A stretch of 50,000 bases of DNA, taken from Cristatella mucedo (Eukaryota > Bryozoa > Phylactolaemata > Cristatellidae). Below are positions 36,701-46,883 of this stretch, in pieces (within the stretch, counting starts at the first letter, position 1; every line of letters begins with the position of its first letter). A program made the position numbers and the translations under genes. The stretch lies in contig WPIO01000167.1 in NCBI GenBank assembly GCA_009760855.2, forward strand, positions 370,001 through 420,000. Direction: 5' to 3'. Under the pieces are notes generated by a model. That model was not told the DNA's origin, ran no database searches, and was given only the letters and a program-made list of their open reading frames with translations.

Positions 36701-39700
36701 TATAGAAGTGAAAGCCTAGATTGTGCTTGGCAATCACATCAGTAAGAGGGAGAGTAAGGGCAAGATAGCCCAAAGCATCATACCCAATACTTCAAAGTAA
36801 GGACAGGTTTAATTCCTAAAGTCTTCCAAAAATTGCTAAGTCTAAAGCCAAGCGAAAACTACCTGCGTTGAAGCAAAAACATTAGTTCTCACAAATGCTT
36901 TGCTTTCTGCATATGCTCGTTTAGGTGCTCGTCTTATATGACAGTGGTCTAAATTAATGTATTTGATGACCAATGTCGTTGTCTCAAGCCCTGCAGCATT
37001 TGTGAAGCACCCAAATAGAAATAATGTTTGGGTTATCTTAGAGCTCTATACAAATGAATTAGGTTCAATTGAAATATTTCAGAACATCAGCAGCTCGATG
37101 GCCTGTGTCGCTAAGTGACATCCGATGCCATCTTTCACCAGTTCCCGGAGAAGAAACCAGGTGCATATGGCTTTTCAATTGTAACCGACTACCAGAATCT
37201 GAATGCACTGATCAAAAAGAAGTTTCATCCATAAAGTGCATATCGAGTGCTTGCAGTTATTAAAGGGCACTACTTAGCTGGGTCAACACTCACCTTTCTG
37301 GCTTTCTTTAGCCACTTGCTGAACTCATTCTGAGTTTCGAACGATAAGAAGACTATCTTTTGGGGCGTCCCGGACGTTGACAGTTTAATGCAGTAGCCGT
37401 GTCCTTTTACTTTGACTTCTTCGACGGAGCCCTTAGCTAGCTGGATAGTGGTTGTTTCGGATTCCTTTGTTCGATCTGCGGCAGACAGTGGCGGACGTTG
37501 CATGCTTGCCAGCAGTGCCCAGGTATAAAATAGCAAAACTGTGCACTGGGATTAGATAACCAAAAAGGCTGTACTTCTGCACTTTCTAGCAATTATAAGC
37601 TGCCAGCTACTCGAAGAGCATTTTGCTGACACGACCCGCTAGATTGGATCATCTTCGAGGGGTGTTTAAGTTGTATGCAACTATCATGTTGTAGGATCTT
37701 CAATAACAAATGCACTAGATCAAAATATAATGGGAAATGAGGCAAATGACTCAGCTCCAAGGTTCCACTGAGGCAGTGGACTTCAAAGTTACAAGATTAT
37801 ACCGTGAAGGCCTTTTAAGTTGATCCTTTATGGCACAACCTAACGACCAAGCCGTTCAATAATTTCAGGAATGCATCCCACTGGTGCCAAGGATAGATAT
37901 TTGAACCAATTTCAACGTTAAAGGTACAATTCAGTTAACAATGGTTTACAATATATCATCAAAACTTGAAAGGAAACCATCTCGGCGCATCTCTAACCAT
38001 TCTAAACCGTCAACAAGAATACTGACTTTCAATATTTAGAGTGCTTCTCAGGTCTACTGACTTTTATTACTGGCAGAAAATGTTACCACAAAATAGTATT
38101 GGCTTAGTTAATTTTAAAGTAAGCTAGAAGTTATTCAATAAGATCTTGGATGCACTGATGTAGATGAGATACAATATTTCTTTTTCTAAGATAAAAGATT
38201 CTGGTGACAAATGACTAGAAAATGATTCAAACGGTCATTACTGACTGCCTTATAATTTTTAATTTTTGTTGCAAGGCTCAATAAGCTGGCCGATTATTAC
38301 AAGATCTATTAAATATCTTTTGGCTTTATATTGCTACATAGATGATGCCCCATTCCGACGGCTGGAATATAGGACCTTGCTCATCAATCGCTCATGCAGT
38401 CACGAGACCATTATCAAAGAGCTCTTAGTCTAGGTAACCATAATACAATTTGTTATAGTAATTTCTTCGTAATTTTTATTGTACCCTAAGAGAACTAAAC
38501 CTCTTTCTAGATACTTGACTTTAGGCTTTTAACCTGACCCATACGGCCAAGACCACGCCTTGGCTTCTCTAAACCTAGCTGTACTGCTGCACCAGTTTCA
38601 ACCTCCTCGTGCCGTCAGATCCTGTATGGACAATAAATTAGCTGTTCCATTCCTCTGATTAAAGATCGTTGGCGGCAGAAGCTTTAGCTCTGCATGTCCG
38701 CGACTGTGGAACTCGCCTCCACAATTCAAACGCAACGACAACTACTCTCCTGCAGCAGACTATGGCTCAACCTTTCCAACTGTCCCGAGCCGCTACTTCC
38801 ATGCTAGTCACAACCTCAACTGCTCTCCAGACTTTGCTAAGCTTCCCACTTTGTCTTTGTTGCGTGAGATGAAGTCTGCTGGCTACCGAATGCGTCCCGA
38901 AAGCCGCTTAGACTGTGATTTCGCTATACAAAACTCTCCTGCGTAACAACCACATGGTCTTTATGACTTTGTGAAGTTACAGACGGAGATACATGCATGT
39001 ATACATTTTCTGGAAAAGCTGCTTGTCCATTAGTTACTGATAGCATGCACAGCTTCAGCACACTTTACCTCACAAAGACAATCACTAGCGAAAAAGCAAA
39101 CAAACGCTATGAATAGAAAGTTGTTTAGCTTGCTTTAAAATTTCGTCAAGTCTGGGAGTGTCTTGACGTCAGATCAGAACCACTTCCAGGCTTCAGGAAC
39201 AAATAAAGTGACGGCCTGGTCGGCAGAGGATTTTTAATTTACTAGAGGCATAGCTAAGCAGCTTGAGTCAGAAGAGCAGACTTGGAAGAAGCGAAGCCTT
39301 ATTACGAACTCTTTCTGATCAGTCGGTAGGCCGGAGGAAGAAAATATGAGTCCTAAAAAGTGATGAAATCTTGAACTCACTTCTCTCCTGACGGGGAACC
39401 TCTGCAGGTCACCGAAAGAAACAAATCACTGTCAAGGCGCTTTACAGTTGGCTGCCAGAAAGGCAATATCGACATTTATTAGTCCCGCTTGGAAAAATCA
39501 ACCAAGAAAACAATCAGTGCCACTGATTATTGTGACTCGTGTCAAATAGCATGCACAGCATCATGCACAAGGGCCGGAGTCCTGAATGGGGAGAATTGCC
39601 AACACTTTAACGCAAAACTTGAATTAGTTGAGCAGAAATGTTCTATATGAGCAGGCCTCTGCTTGCAATAGTAATAACAATACACTTGTAAAGAACTCCA

Positions 39701-42700
39701 AAACTTAATTCTTTTCTAGGCACTTTATATTTGCGGCAAACAAAGCATGATCAAATGGTTACTGGTAGCATGCCAGATGGCAATCAAGAAACGACGAGAT
39801 TCAGAAAAGCAGGCGGTACGATGCTTAGCCTAGTGCGGCAGTAGATCTGATAGGTAGGTTGGAGCCACAGAATAAAGTGGCCCAAACGTGCGTGACCGAA
39901 CCTTAAAGTCGGTGTGCTGCTTTACTAGGAGCTAGTACAGGTAAGCGAGAAGTGGCTTACTCTGGCTGCTGCTACACTCAGGACAGACAATCCAAGCTAT
40001 TTAGTTTTGCATCAACAGTAAGCGCCTGATTTCAGACGCCGGTAGACCAGCAAGCAGTGAGTTAAAGTCGAGATGGGATATCACCAATTCACAGATTAGT
40101 TTTCATGAAGTATGCTTTTAAAAGCAATCCCAATTTTCAGCAATTTTTTGTATCTGAAAATAGGCAGACTTCTCTGTATAACTGATATAGTCGACTAATG
40201 AAAGGTCACTTTTGAACAGGATACAGATTTCGTGCAGATTCAGCAGGAGATAAGACGGCAAAGCCGATTTTGTGCTTTTGTTTTTCCAATTTCTGAATCA
40301 AATTTAGTTGCCTATAACTAGTAAGTTGGCGTTGTTATTTGCAGTCTTCCTCTGCTGAAAATAGGCCGACTTTAAAGTGGAGGCAATGTGCTCATTTAAC
40401 GGCGTCATTATGAAACTGTATGGCCAAGATGAAAGGCAAACGCCTACTGAAGCCATTTTGCAGCAACTCTAGGCAGGCTTTAGCCCAGAGAAGAAGATCT
40501 TCACAGACAGTGAGCTCCAGCATTTTTGGCAGGATTATCCAAATGTACCGAACAGCCTGGCTGTGGCAACCTTATCTAACCAAGCACTAAAGTTTTTGTA
40601 ATGGTACATAATAATAATAATAATGATGCACTTGATAAAGCGCCCTCAGAGAACTTAATCTCTTTCTGTGCGTTTTACATTTGCTGCAAAGGGAAATGCA
40701 ATTAAACGGTAAGTAAAATCATGCTTGAAAAACAAAAAAAATGAATAACATGGTTAGGGGTGACATGCACAGGCTGAGCATGCAAATGTGGTTACTGGCA
40801 GCATGCACAGTGTCAGCACTCATAAGCACATCAAGGACGAATCACAGGGACCCACTAAATGCTGTCCTAAATAGGTGTGTTTTTAAGTTTCTTTTAAATG
40901 TGGTCAGGTCAGGGGACGTTCTGACGCAGGTCGGGAGGGAGTTCCAGGCTTTGGGAGCATACGAGCTAAATGCACGGTCTCCAAAGGATTTAAGGTTTGT
41001 ACGAGGTATTTCCAGACTGTTGGATTCCGAAAAGCGAGTGGTACGATGCTTGGCCTGATGGGGTAGTATATCTGAAAGATAGGCTGGAGCCATAGAATGA
41101 AGGGACCTAAAAGTGAGCGACAAAACCTTGAATTCAATCCGTTGCTTGACTGGTAGCCAGTGCAGGTCGGCGAGAAGTGGAGTAATGTGGCAACTGCAAC
41201 GCTCACGACAGACAAGCCTAGCTGCAGAGTTTTGCACCAGCTGCAATCGCCTGATCGCACATGCTGGTAGGCCAGTAAGCAGTGAGTTGCAGAAGTCGAG
41301 ACGAGATGTCACGAATGCATTGACCAGCTTGGACGCGGTATCCTTATCTAAACAACCTCTAATTTTAGCAATGTTATGAAGCTGAAAATAGGCAGATTTG
41401 ACTGTGGAGCTGATGTGTTCGTCTAACGAGAGGTGGCTTTGGAATATGACACCTAGATTTCGAGCTGATTCGACAGGAGATATGCTGGCAGAGCCAATTT
41501 TGAGCGTCAGCCTTTCCAATTTCTGAATCACATTGGGTTTGCCCATAACTAGTAAGTTAGTTTTGTCATCGTTTAGTTTTAGAAAATTTGCTGCCATCCA
41601 TGTGGGGATGACATCAATTCATGTAGCAAGTGAGTTTAGAGAATTTAGGTGCTCGAAGGCTGGGAGGGATCAAAGCAAAGATACAACTGAGTGACATCCG
41701 CATAGAAGTGAAAGCCTAGATTGTGCTTGGCAATCACATCAGCAAGAGGGAGAGTATAAACCGTGAAAAGAACCGGACCTAGCACGGAGCCCTACATAGC
41801 TGAAAATGTGAATACTTTAACCTGGAGCAAATGAACTGATCTGCTGAAAGTTTGCTTTTAAGCTGGGCACACAGATTTCATACCAGCCCTAACGGAGATA
41901 TCCTTACTGAGGATATTTTAATGGCGAAGCTGCTAAGTTTCTGATTCGCACTAGCACTGCCAATAGCAATTAAGTTGTAGTTATGTAATTTACCATTTTA
42001 TTTCTGAAAATGCTCAAAGATCTTAGTGTAAATAGTGCAATACATAGTGCAAGAGAGTTAAGAGAGTTTGGCATGCTGCAGACCGTGAATTATCAAACTA
42101 CAGGTACGGCAGTGAGTCACACATCTGCATTAAAAGGCCAAGATAGCATTTGAATATTACTTAGGTAGCATGGAGAGCATACGTTTCAAAATAAATGCGC
42201 CTACACAATTCTTTGGGGTACCCGTGCTTTAAAGGCTGGCCAATAAAATTGAAGCTCTGAAACCACTCACTGAGAAAATATCTAAACCATTGAAGTGCAG
42301 TCCCACTGATGACCAGGTGTAGGCTACAGAACTTGCAGGTGAATTTATCGCATGCTGCTGAATTTTTTTTTAGAAAAACTAGAATAGAACTCTACAAAAT
42401 CCGGTATTACATCGAATATCGTTATGCATTGACAAAAGTGTTGCCTCTGCGAAGTTTTTATCATTAAAACGTGACAGAAAGTATTAGTATAGGTTTGAAA
42501 TTACGTATACTGCTTAGGCGTATTCTATTAAGACTGGTATATGGAAGTTGTATTCAGAAAACTGCTTCCGAAACGATTCATCACGTTCAATCGCAGTCCA
42601 GAATAAACTGCTACTTGGCTTTCGATTGACTGATGGCGATTAATGTTGGCAGCACCGTGGTTTCGTCTTGGCTGCACCACTTCAAAGCAGTTTTTTGAGG

Positions 42701-45700
42701 GCTACCGAGAAAAGTAATTGAATCTCCGTAGCTAGAACTTCAGAGGTCGGAAAACTTCGGCCTTTAGGCAACATAAGGGCTAGCTAGTACTAAGGTCCGG
42801 CCTAAGTCCCCTCTGGCTACTTAATGCTGGATTCCTAGCCTAATCGAATCGCCGTGGTTTGGCTCCTCTTCATTACTGATGGCTGCCGCTCAAGCTGTGG
42901 CCTGCTTTATTTTTAGAAGTGGTGTTAGGCTCTCGTATAAAACAGAAGCACCTGATGGGGGAGGAATGATAAGTGCCCAAACCTGTTATTGCCTTGCACG
43001 TCTGTGCATCTGTTGCGACTGAGTGTTTGTCCAGCTGGCCACGCCCTCCCGGCCACAAGGCCGAGTGGATGTGATATCTTCTGGCCTAGCCTGTCTTTTT
43101 GGCCTCCAGAATTAACCTCGAAGTCCGAGATAATGCCAACCCCTGTAATAATTCATCAGGCCGGATGGCTGGCTAATGAATCCACAAAATTTAGCTTTGA
43201 TCTTACTTGCTGAAGGAGCTTAATGGCTCCTGGTTGATAAACGAAGACAAACGGATATCTTTCTCTGACCGACAGCACCAGCCTTGGCTCCTTCAAAACT
43301 AGAGAATCAGCAGCACTATTTTCAGTCTTCTCATGCCCTCAGGCCTTTTGCGGACCTAACATTTTAGCTCATCAATTCTTTGAGCTAACAACCATCGCCA
43401 GCAGAATGGTTTACTCTGTAGCTTCTAGACAGTTACTCACATACGCAATTTCAAAGCAATGACATGTTCTCTCCTTCAGCCAACTCCTACACATCGTCTC
43501 TCTTACTGCCAACTCTAGCCTGTCTCTTTAGCTGGCATTCACTGCTCCGTCCATCACTCTTGACTTCCTCGAATTCCCTCTTTTGTTTCCACGTTGCTTC
43601 TCACTGTATAGCATAATATCGAGTCTGTTGACTACCAAGCGGGCACCGAAAGTAATAATAATAATAGTAAGAATAATGCACTTGGTAAAGCGCCCTCAGA
43701 GAACTCAATCTCTTTCTAGGCGCTTTACATTTGCTGCACAGGGAAATGCAATTGAATGGTGGGTAATAACAGGCTTGATAAACAAACAACATGCATTAAG
43801 ATGGTTAGGGGTGACATGCACAGGGTCAGCATGCAAATGTGGTTAGTGGCAGCATGCACAGTGTCAGCACGCTTAAGCACATCAAGGACGAATCACAAGG
43901 ACCCGCTAAATGCTGTCCTAAATAGGTGTGTTTTTAAGATCCTTTTAAATGTGGTCAAGTCAGTAATGTTCTGACGCAAGTCGGGAGGGAGTTGCAGGCT
44001 TTGGGAGCAAATGAAATAAATGCACGGTCTCTAAAGTATTTCGGGTTTTTAAGAGGTATTGGGAGACTGTTGGATTCGGAAAAGCTAGTGGTACGATGCT
44101 TGGCCTGGTGGAGGAGTAGAATAGAGAGATAGGTGGGAGCCAAAGAATCAAGTGACCTAAAAGTGAGCGACAAGACCTTGATGTCAATCCGTTGCATGAC
44201 TGGTAGCCAGTGCAGGTTGGCGAGAAGTGGTGTGATGTGGCAGCTGCAACGTTCACGACAGATAAGCCTAGCTGCCGAGTTTTGCACCAGCTGCAATCGC
44301 CTGATCGCACATACTGGTAGGCAAGTAAGCTGTGAGTTGCAGAAGTCAAGACGGGATGTCACGAATGCATGGACCCACTTAGACGTGGTATCCTTATCTA
44401 AACAAGCCCGAATTTTAGCAATGTTATGTCGCTGAAAGTATGCACATTTGACTGTGGAGCTGATGTGGTCGACTAACGATAGGTCACTTTGGAACATGAC
44501 ACCTAGATTTCGAGCTGATTCAACAGGAGATGTGCTGGCGGAGCCAATTTTAAGCGTCAGCCTTTCCAATTTCTGAAGCACACTGGGTTTGCCCATACCT
44601 AGTAAGTTAGTTTTATCATCGTTTAGTTATAGAAAATGTGCTTCCATCCATGTGCGGATGTCATCAATACATGCAGCAAGTCAGTTGAGAAAATTGGAGG
44701 TGCTCGAAGACTGCGAGGGATCAAAGGAAATGTACAACTGAGTGTCATCCGCATAGAAGTCAAAGCCTAGATTGTGCTTGGCAATCACATCAGGAAGAGA
44801 GATAGTATAAACCGTGAAAAGAACCGGACCTAGCACGGAATCCTGAGGTACCCCGTTTTTCAGAGGTACTTCGGAAGATCTTTGTCCATTCACGTCAATA
44901 CCCTGGAGTCTCCCACTGAGATAGGACATTAACCATTGCAGAGCAGTGCCTGTGATGCCCAGGCGAGATGAGAGGCACTCTAGAAGAACTTTGTGATCGA
45001 TAGTAGCTACGGCTTTCTGGATTTAAGGCTGCTACACATATTGCCTTTGTGGTGTTTTAAAGTAACAGATTGAGATGTACGTGCATGCAAATAGGCATGT
45101 TTGATAACTTCATCGGCTACTGTAACAGCGAGTCATTTTAATTTCAGTCAGTAACAGCAAGAAGCAGCTCACGGTGGCAGTCAATAATGAGTTCCAGGCT
45201 GTAGGATCATTCAAAAACAGGCAGCGTCACCAAAATATTGGAGCTTGCCTCGAGGCAGATGTACCTAAATGTCATGGTTCATCTCAGATTCATCACTCAG
45301 AAGGTGCTCTTGCATTGTGAGCTGGCTTTAATCAGGTGCACCGACCTGCTTAAAAGTGCTTAATGCGAAGTTATCGTTAATAGGTATGTTTTAATCAGCA
45401 AATAAAAATCTAGGGAAACCGGTGACAAATCACGAATTTAGTTTTTGGATTTTTGAGCCACAAGCTCAGAGATGAAGTCGTTCTGAAATATTCAGTTCTC
45501 AATATTTATGAAGTGTGAGCAGGAAAGAGAAAGCTTATGATATTACCTAACAATTTCCGTCTGTTAAAAAGTATGCTGATGCATTAAACAACACAAACTA
45601 CAATAGGTCCACTCCTTTAGGACGTTAAGAATGTGGACTTAACTCTCTTCCGAGTGCTAGGGATGAGAAAGTGACTAACAAGTGACTGACTGACGAGAAT

Positions 45701-46817
45701 GCTTCACGAGAAACCTGCGAGTGAATACGATGTTTGAGACATCTCAATTAACGATTGGGTTCGTAGTTGCTCGTTCAGGTCAGATCGTTCGTACAGAACA
45801 ATGGGTGAGTGCTCTTCTGAATGAGGTGAATATTGTGCAGTGGCTTGTACAGGAGAGCGCCATGTGACTGCATCGTGACTGTAGTAACTCTCGAGTTCTC
45901 TCAATTAAGCTTTACTGTGTTCCTCGAAAGCGAAGACGCGAATTGACGAAAAGCTGGCCAGTCATGTTTGCAAAAGATCTAGAATTGAGATGACAAACTA
46001 GCAGCAAAATTTGAAAATAGTCAAGGGAAACGTACATCCAGACTCGGAAAGTCAATTTCAGAATAGGATATTGCAGGCATTTAGTGGAATGTAGCCTGCC
46101 TTATATTCCCCGAACGAAGTCGAACTCGATACTGGAGATGACGTCAGCTTCGGCGGCATCTTAAAAATGACTTTTGAAGCAACCAGAAGTCATTTCGTCA
46201 GTGAGAGACATATTCTAACTTACCAGTTCCTTTGTGAATGGTTAGCTTTGTCCCAGATATGGCACACAGCCGCTTACTCCATCTCTGTAGGATGCCCCCA
46301 GTTTTTACGTCAATTACAGAAGAAAGTTGCCTTCTTGCATAGGTGCTGTCGTCGAAACTTTTGCCTGGCGTAAAAGATAGCAGCTCAGTTAAGATTGTCT
46401 GGCATATCAATCACTTCGTTGAAATTCATCACGTGACCACCCAAACCTGACTGCATTCCCGGTACCGAGGTGACTTCGTTGCTTCTTCAATGCAACGAGC
46501 ATATTACTAGCCGGCCCTAAAGCAGTCACCGCGGCCCGAACTAGGCGGCTAAGGAACACCAATCAGGTGTCGCCGGCTCCAGCGAATTAAGCGTACAACA
46601 TCCTGCATTAAGGCCTGCTATTCTAGCGGCAGCGTCATCCGTTTGCAGAGAAAACAAGGCTTGACTATTAGGTCTGCTTTTTTTACAGAAAATTATTGCG
46701 AGGAAATTATCTCATTTATTTTGTAATCTCACTATAGTAATCAAGTTCAGACGTGCAGGCAGCAGGCTAAACGACATTCAATTTGAGAAACACGCAGGAT
46801 TCTACGCCTGGAAGTAT

Positions 46818-46883
<66 letters not shown>

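Noticed and set aside
40741-41379. Plus-strand open frames over LINE copy B (and the same over copies at 35.7 and 43.8 kb)
   Set aside because: They repeat in each LINE copy and are antisense to the reverse transcriptase frame, so not genes.
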